A DNA stretch of 61,309 bases from Egibacteraceae bacterium (GTDB lineage Bacteria; Actinomycetota; Nitriliruptoria; Euzebyales; Egibacteraceae): assembly GCA_040905805.1 (NCBI GenBank), contig JBBDQS010000114.1, positions 1 through 61,309 on the forward strand. The letters run 5' to 3'. The position numbers and the translations under genes were made by a program. Shown in pieces: positions 15,879-23,224 of the stretch. A model generated the notes under the pieces. The model saw only the letters and a list, made by a program, of their open reading frames with translations, did not search any database and was not told where the DNA came from. Positions within the stretch are counted from its first letter, which is position 1; the number at the start of each line of letters is the position of its first letter.

Positions 15879-17276
15879 GTGGCCGGGCGCAGGCTGCTCG
15901 TCGTCGGCGGCGACGCCGCCGGCATGACCGCGGCCAGCCACGTGCGGCGGGCGGTCGCCGACGCGGCGGTCACGGTGGTCGAGCGGGGCCCCCACACCTC
16001 CTACTCGATGTGCGGGATCCCCTTCCTCGTCGGGGGACTGATCGACACCGCCGACGACCTGGTCGTGCGCCGTCCCGACGAGTTCGCTGCGGCGGGCATC
16101 ACGGTGCACACCCGTACCGAGGCGCGGTCCGTGGACGCCGCGGCCCGCACCGTGCGGGTTCGTGACCTGGACGGGGGACGGGAGCGCGACGAGCCCTACG
16201 ACGCGTTGCTGTACGCCGCGGGCGCGCATCCCGTCGTCCCGCCGGTCCCCGGGGTGCAGCGCTACGCGGCGGTGGTGCACACCCTGGACGAGGGCGATCG
16301 GCTGCGATCCCTGCTCGATGCCGAGCAACCCCAGGTGCGGTCCGTGGTCGTGGTCGGCGCCGGGTACATCGGCCTGGAGCTGGCCGAGGCGCTCGTCCGG
16401 CGCGGGCTCGACACCACCCTGGTCGACAGGGGCGACCAGGTGATGCCGAGCCTCGACGCCGACATGGCCGCACCGGTCGAGACGGCGTTGCGCGGGTTCG
16501 GCGTCCGCGTGGCGCTCGGTGAGACCCTGACGGAGGTCGTGGGTGACGAGCAGGGGTGCCGTCATGTGGTCACCGACGCGGGGACCCACGTCGCCGACCT
16601 CGTCGTGATCGCGGTCGGTGCCAGCCCCAACGTCGCCGTCGCCCGGAGCGCCGGCTGCGCGTTGGGCCCGAGCGGGGCGCTGGAGGTCGACGCGGCCATG
16701 CGGACCAGCGTCGAGTGCATCTGGGCGGCCGGCGACTGCGTGGAGTCCACCAACGTGGTCAGCGGCCGTCCGGTCAACGTCCAGCTCGGCACGCACGCCA
16801 ACAAGCAGGGCAAGATCGCCGGGTTGCACCTCGCCGCGGCGTTGGGCGCTGCGCCGGCACCGGCCGAAGCGCTCTTCCCCGGGCTGGTGGGTACCGCGGT
16901 CACGAAGGTGTGCGACACCGAGGTCGCCCGCACCGGCGTGAATGAGCGCGAAGCGGCAGCCGCCGGGATCGACTACGCCGCGGTGCGGTTCACCGGCACC
17001 GCCCGCGCCGGCTACATGCCCGATCCCGGGGACGTGACCGTCAAGATGCTCGCCGAGGTCGGCACCGGGCGGGTGCTCGGGGCGCAACTGGTGGGCACCG
17101 GCAACGTCGGCAAGCGCATCGACACTGCGGCGACCTGGTGCCAGCTCGGGGTCACGGTGCAGCGGGCGCAGCTGCTGGACCTCGCCTACGCCCCGCCGTT
17201 CGGCGGGGTGTGGGACCTGCTGGCCGTCGCCGCGCGCAAGCTCGTGCGGCGTCTCGACCTGTCCCCGCAGCTGTGA
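15879..17276 (+). CDS. CoA-disulfide reductase / NADH-oxidase family flavoprotein
   Basis: 465-aa pyridine nucleotide-disulfide oxidoreductase. FAD-binding GGDAAGMTAASH at the N-terminus is followed by the single active cysteine in SYSMCGIPF, typical of CoA-disulfide reductases and related NADH oxidases or peroxidases. The NAD(P)H-binding VVVVGAGYIGLELAEAL and second FAD motif IWAAGDCVES follow, then a dimerisation domain. The GTG at 15879 is used; a TTG two codons upstream is possible. The enzyme could keep CoA or another low-molecular-weight thiol reduced. It is convergent with a MarR regulator 7 nt away. Confidence 0.85.
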   Translation: MAGRRLLVVGGDAAGMTAASHVRRAVADAAVTVVERGPHTSYSMCGIPFLVGGLIDTADDLVVRRPDEFAAAGITVHTRTEARSVDAAARTVRVRDLDGGRERDEPYDALLYAAGAHPVVPPVPGVQRYAAVVHTLDEGDRLRSLLDAEQPQVRSVVVVGAGYIGLELAEALVRRGLDTTLVDRGDQVMPSLDADMAAPVETALRGFGVRVALGETLTEVVGDEQGCRHVVTDAGTHVADLVVIAVGASPNVAVARSAGCALGPSGALEVDAAMRTSVECIWAAGDCVESTNVVSGRPVNVQLGTHANKQGKIAGLHLAAALGAAPAPAEALFPGLVGTAVTKVCDTEVARTGVNEREAAAAGIDYAAVRFTGTARAGYMPDPGDVTVKMLAEVGTGRVLGAQLVGTGNVGKRIDTAATWCQLGVTVQRAQLLDLAYAPPFGGVWDLLAVAARKLVRRLDLSPQL

Positions 17277-17283
17277 GCGCCGG

Positions 17284-17838
17284 TCACTCCTCCAGGGACT
17301 GGGGGAGTGCGCCGCGGACTCGCCGCAGCAACGTGACGAGCGTCGCCTGCTCGTCGGGTGACAGTGCCGCCAGCAGTGCCTTCTGCTCCGCATAGTGGGT
17401 GGGGAAGTGCTGCTCGAGCAGCCTACGGCCCATGTCGGTCAGCGCCACGAGAACGCGGCGGCGGTCCTGGTCGTGTGTGCGGCGGGTGATGAAACCCTTG
17501 CCTTGCAGGGTGTCGAGCAGTCCCGTCACCGATGGGCGACTGACCAGCAGGCGGTCGGAGAGGTCGCGCGGCTCCAGCGTGTGCCCGGGGGTGTTGAGCA
17601 GCGCCATGAGCACGTTGAAGCCGCTGGGGGAGACACCCAGGGGGCGAAGCTCGTCGGTCTGGGCATTCAGCACGGCGCTGGCGGCGCGCAACAGCCAGAT
17701 GACGGTCTGCACCTGCAGGGGTTCGCAATCCGGATGGGTCCGCTCCTGCAATGCCAGGCGCTGCAGCTCCACCGGATGCGTCCCGGGTGCGGTGCGCCTG
17801 CGCGGCCGGGGCGGGACGGGGTCGTCGGGGTAGGGCAC
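17284..17838 (-). CDS. MarR-family transcriptional regulator
   Basis: 184 aa. The winged-helix DNA-binding region runs from LGVSPSGFNVLMALLNTPG through PRDLSDRLLVSRPSVTGLLD to the wing FITRRTHDQDRRRVLVALT. Flanking helices form the dimerisation domain. An Arg/Pro-rich extension of about 35 residues precedes the fold. It starts at GTG 17838. MarR proteins usually respond to small phenolic or oxidant ligands, and this one may control itself or the adjacent disulfide reductase, though the two are convergent. Confidence 0.9.
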   Translation of the reverse strand: MPYPDDPVPPRPRRRTAPGTHPVELQRLALQERTHPDCEPLQVQTVIWLLRAASAVLNAQTDELRPLGVSPSGFNVLMALLNTPGHTLEPRDLSDRLLVSRPSVTGLLDTLQGKGFITRRTHDQDRRRVLVALTDMGRRLLEQHFPTHYAEQKALLAALSPDEQATLVTLLRRVRGALPQSLEE

Positions 17839-17882
17839 GGATGCGGCCTTGCCGGTTGCGCGGGCGGGGGTCCGCCGACAGG

Positions 17883-18110
17883 CTACCGCCGAGGCGGGGC
17901 ATCGGGCACCACTCGAGCGGCCAGCAGGTCGCGTTCCGGGAGGCGGGCGACCGTGCCGTCACGGCGCTCCACGACGAGCGTGGCGTCCTCCCACGCGCGC
18001 AGGACCCCCACCGTGTCGGTGGCGGGCGGCCGGCTGTGCGTGCGGGCTCGGACGCTGACCCGGCGCCCGACGTCCGCCGCGGTGATGCGGATCGCGTAGC
18101 GCGCCTTCAT
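17883..18110 (-). CDS. Small SH3-like domain protein (GNAT-associated N-domain type)
   Basis: 75 aa: AADVGRRVSVRARTHSRPPA, DTVGVLRAWEDATLVVERRD and GTVARLPERDLLAARVVPDA. This is the small beta-barrel domain usually found at the N-terminus of actinobacterial GNAT acetyltransferases of the Rv0428c type, here without any acetyltransferase. GAGG lies about 10 nt before the ATG. It sits 31 nt downstream of the sirtuin. A protein-deacetylase next to an acetyltransferase-type accessory domain is suggestive, but the function is unknown. Confidence 0.7.
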   Translation of the reverse strand: MKARYAIRITAADVGRRVSVRARTHSRPPATDTVGVLRAWEDATLVVERRDGTVARLPERDLLAARVVPDAPPRR

Positions 18111-18141
18111 GGCTGCACCTCGCTGTGGCGCGTGGCGCTGG

Positions 18142-18933
18142 TCATGGCCGACCGATGGCCGCAGCGGTCGCGGCGGGTAGCACCGAGCCGGCGCGGCCGG
18201 TCACCACCAGATCGGCCATCTGGTCAAGCGGGGTGGCCTCGTCGTTGACGATCGCCAGCGCGGTGCCCGACCGGACGGCAGCGGCGGGGAGGTCCGCGGC
18301 CGGGCGCACCCGCAGCGACGACCCGATCGCGATCACCAGGTCGGCGGCCTCGACCAGGGTCGATGCCCGCTCCAGGACGCCCGGGAACAGGTTCTGCCCG
18401 AAGCTCACCGTCGCGGACTTGACGATGCCGCCGCACGTCGGGCATCGGGGATCAGCCACCCCGCAGTCGATCACGTCGAACGCCCACCGGGTCGGACCCC
18501 GCCACCCGCAGCCGTCGGGGGTCCCCGCCCGGGGGGCCGCGCCCAGGCACATCACCTCCCGCGAGGTGCCGTGGAGCTCCACGACCTGCCGTGAGCCCGC
18601 GGCCTGGTGGAGCCCGTCGATGTTCTGGGTGACGACCCCGAGCAGCCGACCGGCCTGCTCCAGGTCGGCCAGCGCCCCGTGTGCCGGGTTCGGCCGGGGG
18701 TCGTCGGCCCAGAACTCCCGGCGCATCCGCCACGCGCGAGCGCGCACCACGGGATCGCCCACGTAGCGGGAGAAGGTGAAGTCGCGGGGGTCGTACCGGG
18801 CCCACACGCCCTGCGGCGACCGGAAGTCCGGGATGCCGGACTCCGTGGAGACGCCCGCACCGGTGAACGCCACGGCGGCGCGGGCGTCGGCGAGCAGCTC
18901 GGCCAGCGGCTGCCAGGCATCGTGGCGCTCCAT
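18142..18933 (-). CDS. Sir2-family NAD-dependent protein deacylase (sirtuin)
   Basis: 263 aa. The NAD-binding motif AFTGAGVSTESGIPDFRS, TQNIDGLH, the catalytic His in VELHGTSREVMC, and GSSLRVRPAADLP are all present. Zinc-ligand cysteines occur as MC...GC and CPTCGG; the first pair is spaced more widely than usual because of an insertion rich in Gly/Ala/Pro. Such enzymes remove acyl groups from lysines, classically activating acetyl-CoA synthetase. The ATG at 18933 lies 20 nt after the Zur stop, so the gene is probably read from the zinc operon. Confidence 0.93.
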   Translation of the reverse strand: MERHDAWQPLAELLADARAAVAFTGAGVSTESGIPDFRSPQGVWARYDPRDFTFSRYVGDPVVRARAWRMRREFWADDPRPNPAHGALADLEQAGRLLGVVTQNIDGLHQAAGSRQVVELHGTSREVMCLGAAPRAGTPDGCGWRGPTRWAFDVIDCGVADPRCPTCGGIVKSATVSFGQNLFPGVLERASTLVEAADLVIAIGSSLRVRPAADLPAAAVRSGTALAIVNDEATPLDQMADLVVTGRAGSVLPAATAAAIGRP

Positions 18934-18953
18934 GGCGGCTGGGCGACCCACCG

Positions 18954-19364
18954 CTACGTGCACGCGGGGCAGACGCCGAAGATGTCGGCGCGGTGCCCGG
19001 TCACCTGGTAGCCACGGCGGCTGGCGACCTCGCTGACCCAGCGCTCGACCTCGTCGGCGGCGATCTCCTCCACGCGGTTGCAGGTCTCGCAGACAAGATG
19101 GTGGTGGTGGACGTCGCCGCACAGCCGGAACGCCTGCTCGGTCTCGCGGGTGAACGTGTCCAGGAAGCCGGCATCGGCCAGGGCGGTCAGGGTGCGGTAG
19201 ATCGTGGTGAGCCCGATGGACTCGCCGGCCTGGCGAAGCTCCATGTGCAGGTCCTGGGCGGTGACCGCATCGGGACGCTCCCGCAGGGCCTCCAACACGG
19301 TTCGCCGTTGACGTGTCGCCCGCAGGTTCGCGCCCCGCAGGGCCTCGTCCGATGCCTGGGTCAC
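18954..19364 (-). CDS. zur: Fur-family regulator, probably Zur
   Basis: 136 aa. Winged helix: LRATRQRRTVLEALRER and SIGLTTIYRTLTALADAGFL. The dimerisation domain has the His-rich metal site CGDVHHHHLVCETC and a C-terminal CPAC, giving the two CxxC pairs of the structural zinc site. It is encoded directly after znuB with a 4-nt GTGA overlap and behind a Fur-type box, so zinc sensing (Zur) is much more likely than iron. The GTG at 19364 has AAGGAGA upstream, which decides the start. Confidence 0.9.
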   Translation of the reverse strand: MTQASDEALRGANLRATRQRRTVLEALRERPDAVTAQDLHMELRQAGESIGLTTIYRTLTALADAGFLDTFTRETEQAFRLCGDVHHHHLVCETCNRVEEIAADEVERWVSEVASRRGYQVTGHRADIFGVCPACT

Positions 19365-20218
19365 CCGGTCTCCTTGTGTGCGCGTCCGTCGTAGCCGGCC
19401 TTCGCCAGCCGGGGAAGGCTGCGACCGCGCAGCCCACGGACCACCACCGCGAGCGCGTATGACGCGATCGCGGTCAGGACGATCGACGCGCCGGGGGTGT
19501 AGTCAGCGTAGAACGCGACCGTGAGACCCACGAGCGCGCTGCCGACACCGATGCCTGCAGCGGTGGCCATGGTACCCCGGTAGCTGTGCGCCACCTGGGA
19601 TGCCGCCGCCACCGGGACGACCATCATGGCGGCGATCAGCAGGAGACCGATGGCGTTCATGCCGCCCACGACGATCACGCCCACGACGACGGTGAGGGCC
19701 AGGACGAGCCGGTCGGTCGGCACTCCCGAGACCCGGGCCGCCTGCTCGTCGAACGCCAGCGCGACGAGCGGTCGGTACAGCACCAGCATGATCGCGGCGG
19801 TCGTCAGCGACAGCGCCACGATCGCCGCCACCGTCGACCACGCCAGGCTCAACGGGCTGCCGAACAGGAAGCCGAGGAGCGTGTTCAGCCCGGCGCCAGA
19901 GCGTTGGGCGAACAGGAAGCCGAGGGCGATCCCGCCGTAGAAGATCAGTGCCAGGGAGAGGTCCCCGGCCAACCCGCCGCGCTGGAGGCGGACCAGCATC
20001 ACCGCCGCGAGCACCGTCAGCACGAGCGCCCCGGCCATGGGGCTCACCCCCAGGAGGAAGGCCAGCCCGACCCCGGCGAACGCGACGTGACCGAGCCCGT
20101 CACCGACCAGGCTCTGGCGCCGCTGCACCACGAACGCGCCGGCCAGTGGCGCGACACCGCAGACCACCGTGCAGGCGATCAGGGCCCGTTGCATGAAGCC
20201 GAACTCGAGCATCCTCAT
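19361..20218 (-). CDS. znuB: Zinc ABC transporter permease
   Basis: 285-aa ABC-3 family membrane permease with eight or nine hydrophobic segments. Conserved family stretches are RRQSLVGDGLGHVAFAGVGL, the loop GFLFGSPL, and NAIGLLLIAAMMVVPVAAA. It forms the channel for Zn2+ (or Mn2+) delivered by the lipoprotein ZnuA. ATG 20218 overlaps the znuC stop as ATGA; the 3' end overlaps zur. Confidence 0.94.
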   Translation of the reverse strand: MRMLEFGFMQRALIACTVVCGVAPLAGAFVVQRRQSLVGDGLGHVAFAGVGLAFLLGVSPMAGALVLTVLAAVMLVRLQRGGLAGDLSLALIFYGGIALGFLFAQRSGAGLNTLLGFLFGSPLSLAWSTVAAIVALSLTTAAIMLVLYRPLVALAFDEQAARVSGVPTDRLVLALTVVVGVIVVGGMNAIGLLLIAAMMVVPVAAASQVAHSYRGTMATAAGIGVGSALVGLTVAFYADYTPGASIVLTAIASYALAVVVRGLRGRSLPRLAKAGYDGRAHKETG

Positions 20219-20958
20219 CGGCGCGGACCCTGCTCGCTGGACCCGGGCGGCAGGACCGGCTCGTGCGGATGCCCGTGCACGCTCGGGTCGTCGCACAGCG
20301 CGATGTGCCCGGCACGCAGCTCCACGACACGGTCGGCCAGCCCGGCGAACCCCTCCGGGTCGTGGCTGATGTAGGCCACGGCGACCCCCTCGACGTGGAC
20401 CAGATGCTCGAGGGACTCGCGGAGCACGCCCCGGGCATCGGCGTCCACCCCGGTCGTGGGCTCGTCCAGGACCAGCAGGCGCGGGGCGGTCACCAGGGCC
20501 CGGGCGATCAGGGCGCGCTGCTGCTGCCCGCCCGACAGCTGCCCGATCGGTTCCTTGCGGATGGCTGCCAGCCCTAGCAGGTCGATGACGTGCTCGATGC
20601 GCTCGCGGTCGGCGGGGCGAATGCGATGCAACAACCGGAGCTGGCCGGCAAGCCCGGTGTGCACCACCTCCTCGACGCTGACCGGGACGGTGCTCGCCCC
20701 GCTGGCGCGCTGCGGCACGTACCCGACCTTGCCCCAGTCGCGGAACCGGCCGATCGGGCGCCCGAACAGCCGCACCGTGCCGTGCGACGGCTGCAGCAGG
20801 CCCAGACCCAGACGCATGAGCGTGGTCTTGCCGGACCCGTTCGCGCCGATGACGGCGACGAACTCCCCCTCCTTGAGGGTCAGCGACGCCTCGCGGAGCA
20901 CCGGGATGCGCCCGTACCCGAAGGTGACCTGGTCGAACTCGAGGGCGGGGGCGGACAC
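20215..20958 (-). CDS. znuC: Zinc ABC transporter ATP-binding protein
   Basis: 247-aa ABC ATPase with Walker A GANGSGKTT, signature LSGGQQQRALIARAL, Walker B LLVLDEPTTGVD and switch His in YISHDPEGF. It powers import with ZnuB. It starts at GTG 20958, 6 nt after the znuA stop. The family assignment as zinc rather than manganese rests on the flanking Zur-like regulator and on the His-rich loop in the binding protein. Confidence 0.94.
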   Translation of the reverse strand: MSAPALEFDQVTFGYGRIPVLREASLTLKEGEFVAVIGANGSGKTTLMRLGLGLLQPSHGTVRLFGRPIGRFRDWGKVGYVPQRASGASTVPVSVEEVVHTGLAGQLRLLHRIRPADRERIEHVIDLLGLAAIRKEPIGQLSGGQQQRALIARALVTAPRLLVLDEPTTGVDADARGVLRESLEHLVHVEGVAVAYISHDPEGFAGLADRVVELRAGHIALCDDPSVHGHPHEPVLPPGSSEQGPRR

Positions 20959-20964
20959 GACGGC

Positions 20965-21954
20965 CTACCCGCACCCGAGCACGTCGGCGAACGCCGCTGC
21001 CTGCTCGCGCAGGAGGGCCGGGTAGCCGGCCCCGGCCTGGTCGTCGTTGACGACCTCCAGCGTTTGGATCTCGACGAGCTCGACGTTCGCCTCGTCCGCC
21101 AGCGCCTCGGCGTCAGCGCGACCCTCGACCGGGTCGGTCGCCACCGCCTCGATGCCCTCCTCGCGGACGTGGGCGGTCAGCTCGGCCAGGCGCTGCGGCG
21201 AGGCGTCCGCATGCCCACCCGTCCCCGAGATCCCCTCCTGGTGCAGCCCCCGAGGCTCGAGCAGGTAGGCGTACGCCGCATGGCTCACGACCGCGGTGTC
21301 GTGGCGGCAGCCCTGAAGGAGGGTGTCGATCTCGGCCTCGAGGTCCCGCAGCTCCTCGGCGACCCGCGTCGCGTTGGCCGCGTAGTCCGCGGTGCCGTCG
21401 GGATCGACGCCCGCGAGGGTCTGACCGACATGCTCGACCACGTCGGCCATCACGCGCCCGTCGAACCACAGGTGGGGGTCCACGGCCGCGTCGCCGTGGC
21501 CGTGGTCGTCGTCGGGTCCGTGGCCGTCGTCGGGTCCGTGGTCGTCGTCGGGTCCGTGGTCCGCGTCGAGCAGGTGGGCGTCCCCGGCGATGTCGGCGAC
21601 GGCGACGGTCACCCCCGGTGCGCTTCTCACGACCTCCTCCACCTGGGGCTGGAAGTCCAGGTCGCCCATGTAGAGCAGGAGATCGGCGGTCTCGACCAGC
21701 TCCCGGTCGGCAGGGCCCATCTCCAGGGCGTGGGGGTCCTGGCCGCTCGAACCGAGCAGCGCGATCTCGGCGCCCGGGGCGACCTGCGTCGCGATCCACG
21801 CCAGCGGGAACACCGTGGCCACCACCGTCAGGCCGTCACCGACCGCGGCGGTCGCGTCCCCGGTGGGGGACCGGTCTGCGGTCCCGGTGGGGCTCGCACC
21901 GCACCCGGCGGTGAGCAGAACGCCGACGAGCGCTGCGGTGAGCGGGCGGGTCAT
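20965..21954 (-). CDS. znuA: Zinc-binding lipoprotein of the ABC transporter
   Basis: 329 aa. The signal peptide ends in lipobox LTAGC (lipidated C18). The cluster A-I fold is recognisable (VVATVFPLAWIATQVAP, DPHALEMGPAD, VDPHLWFD, VVSHAAYAYL, with a later Asp ligand). Between residues 130 and 155 a His/Asp-rich flexible loop made of DHGPDD-type repeats is present, the hallmark of zinc-specific members. The repeat is also visible in the DNA as an imperfect 18-nt repetition at 21490-21560. It is the first gene of the zinc operon, transcribed from a promoter overlapped by a Fur-type box. Confidence 0.94.
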   Translation of the reverse strand: MTRPLTAALVGVLLTAGCGASPTGTADRSPTGDATAAVGDGLTVVATVFPLAWIATQVAPGAEIALLGSSGQDPHALEMGPADRELVETADLLLYMGDLDFQPQVEEVVRSAPGVTVAVADIAGDAHLLDADHGPDDDHGPDDGHGPDDDHGHGDAAVDPHLWFDGRVMADVVEHVGQTLAGVDPDGTADYAANATRVAEELRDLEAEIDTLLQGCRHDTAVVSHAAYAYLLEPRGLHQEGISGTGGHADASPQRLAELTAHVREEGIEAVATDPVEGRADAEALADEANVELVEIQTLEVVNDDQAGAGYPALLREQAAAFADVLGCG

Positions 21955-21993
21955 TGGGAGCTCCTCGGGTGGCTGGCGCGCGGGACGCTCACC

Positions 21994-22023
21994 ACTCTAG
22001 ATCAATCTGACAATCATTGCCAA
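21994..22023 (-). promoter_or_regulatory. Promoter of the znuA operon
   Basis: Minus strand: -35 TTGGCA (22018-22023), 18-nt spacer, -10 TAGAGT (21994-21999). The stretch is strikingly AT-rich for this genome. The predicted Zur box overlaps the -35 and spacer. Confidence 0.5.
22008..22022. promoter_or_regulatory. Zur/Fur-type 7-1-7 operator
   Basis: TGACAAT-C-ATTGCCA is an inverted repeat with one mismatch in the 7-1-7 arrangement typical of Fur-family boxes. It overlaps the znuA -35 region, so zinc-loaded Zur would block znuACB-zur transcription. It sits in an AT-rich island between znuA and the antitoxin gene. Confidence 0.7.
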
Positions 22024-22091
22024 TATCAACAACATCCTCGGCCCGGCCCCGTGGGCGCCCATGGCTTCCACGCGGCGGCGCCCGCAAAGGC

Positions 22092-22110
22092 AGTGTACCC
22101 GTGCTACACT
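22092..22110. promoter_or_regulatory. Promoter and inverted-repeat operator of the toxin-antitoxin pair
   Basis: AGTGTA and TACACT form a perfect 6-bp inverted repeat separated by 7 nt (CCCGTGC). The right arm TACACT is also the -10 box, 7 nt before the antitoxin ATG. An autorepressing antitoxin would bind exactly here. Confidence 0.55.
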
Positions 22111-22117
22111 GGTTCAC

Positions 22118-22357
22118 ATGGCCACCCGCAACGTTACCCTTGCACTGCCCGCTGATCTGGTCCGCCGAGCCAAGATCGTCGCGGCCAGCCGCGACACGTC
22201 CCTGTCCGCTCTGGTCACCGCCTACCTCCAGCGGCTTGTCGAGGACGAGGACGGCTACGCCGAGGTGTGGCGCGAGGAGCAGCGCCTCATGGATACGGGC
22301 TTGCCCATGCGCGTCGGCCCGATCACCTGGTCGCGCGCCGATAGCCATGAGCGCTGA
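22118..22357 (+). CDS. Ribbon-helix-helix type antitoxin
   Basis: 79 aa. The N-terminal strand and helices ATRNVTLALPADLVRRAKIV AASRDTSLSALVTAYLQRLV fit an RHH (CopG/DUF6364-like) DNA-binding fold. The C-terminal 35 residues, with EVWREEQRLMDTG, would wrap the toxin. The ATG follows a TACACT box by 7 nt, and the inverted repeat overlapping that box is the likely autoregulatory site. It overlaps the PIN toxin gene by 11 nt. Family assignment is by fold pattern, so subclass is uncertain. Confidence 0.82.
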   Translation: MATRNVTLALPADLVRRAKIVAASRDTSLSALVTAYLQRLVEDEDGYAEVWREEQRLMDTGLPMRVGPITWSRADSHER

Positions 22358-22778
22358 GCAGACGCTGGCCTTCGTCGACACCAACGTCTTCCTGTACGCC
22401 TACGACGTCGAGGCTGGAGCGCGCCACGAGCGCGCTGCACGGCTGATCGGCGACCTCGGCGTCCGGCGGCAGGGAGCTCTCAGCGTCCAGGTGCTCCAGG
22501 AGTTCTTCGTCAACGCCACCCGCAAGATCGCCCAGCCCCTCACCCACACCGCAGCGCTCGACCGGGTGCGCGTGCTGAGCCGCTGGCCGCTGCATGTGGC
22601 GCGCCCCCACGACGTGATCGCCGCCGCCGACCTCGCCGAGGCGAGCCAGGTGTCCTTCTGGGATGCCATGATCCTGCGTAGTGCCGCCGCGCTCGGCTGC
22701 GCGACGTTGTGGTCCGAGGACCTCAACGACGGACAGGTCGTCGCCGGCGTGACCGTCCGCAACCCCTTCCGGGGTTGA
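22347..22778 (+). CDS. PIN-domain ribonuclease toxin (VapC-like)
   Basis: 143 aa. PIN fold acidic residues are visible: D11 in LAFVDTNVFLYAYD, the Glu in VLQEFF, the Asp in SFWDAMIL and the Asp in LWSEDLNDG. VapC toxins are Mg2+-dependent RNases that cut tRNA or rRNA when freed from antitoxin. The gene overlaps its antitoxin by 11 nt. The length and the VLSRWPLHVARPHDVIAAAD stretch match the group paired with DUF6364-type antitoxins. Confidence 0.88.
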   Translation: MSAEQTLAFVDTNVFLYAYDVEAGARHERAARLIGDLGVRRQGALSVQVLQEFFVNATRKIAQPLTHTAALDRVRVLSRWPLHVARPHDVIAAADLAEASQVSFWDAMILRSAAALGCATLWSEDLNDGQVVAGVTVRNPFRG

Positions 22779-22824
22779 GGCGGGCCTTGGGCGCTGGGCG
22801 GTATGCCGACGCCGCCGGGGAAGT

Positions 22825-22888
22825 GGCCCGGCGACGCGACCACTTCCCGGGTGGTGCACTGGCCTGGCGACGCGACCACTTCCCGGGT
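22825..22888. repeat. Tandem 28-bp direct repeat, 36-bp period
   Basis: GGCCCGGCGACGCGACCACT... at 22825-22852 and GGCCTGGCGACGCGACCACT... at 22861-22888 differ at one base over 28. Their inverse also appears just before as CCGGGGAAGT. The core resembles the tandem repeat at the right end of the window (61162 onward). Confidence 0.75.
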
Positions 22889-22959
22889 CTGAGCTCACAC
22901 CGGCGCCCGCACCCCCGACGCCGACGCCGGGCCCTGACCAGGCCTGCCCGCCCGGTGAG

Positions 22960-23106
22960 GTCACCGAAGCCGACTTGGCCGACCACGCAGACGCGCTCCC
23001 CGCGCTCCAGGAGCAGCGCGACCAGGGCGCTGCCGAGCGCCCCGGTCCCGCCCGCGACGAGGCTGGTCGCGGGTCGATCGTGGTCGGACGGCCGGCTGGT
23101 TGCCAT
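22960..23106 (-). pseudogene. 5' fragment of an NAD(P)-binding Rossmann-fold protein
   Basis: From ATG 23106 the minus strand reads a short lead-in, then TSLVAGGTGALGSALVALLL and ERGERVCVVGQVGFGD. This is the beta-alpha-beta start of an atypical SDR or epimerase with the TGxxGxxx glycine motif. Afterwards the frame runs into Arg-rich low complexity and the 36-bp-period repeat, with no second Rossmann strand or catalytic motif. I read it as the stump of a gene whose remainder was deleted. Confidence 0.55.
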
Positions 23107-23224
23107 GCACGGTCACCTTGTCCTCGCGCGCGGTGCCAGGGTCTGCGACCCTACCGCTGGGCTGCCCGAGACGTCGGGGGGCCGTCCGCGGGGTAGTCAG
23201 GCTGGAGGGAGTACACGCAAGACC

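Larger units (their letters stand above)
22779..23224. other. 446-bp intergenic region with short repeats and a gene remnant
   Basis: No intact gene is evident. From left to right it contains two 28-bp direct repeats with a 36-bp period, a low-complexity stretch, the 5' fragment of a Rossmann-fold protein on the minus strand, and the untranslated leader of the PP2C gene. Confidence 0.6.

Noticed and set aside
22825-22888. CRISPR array
   Set aside because: Only two units with an 8-bp spacer, no cas genes, and the repeat is not followed by unique 30-40 bp spacers.
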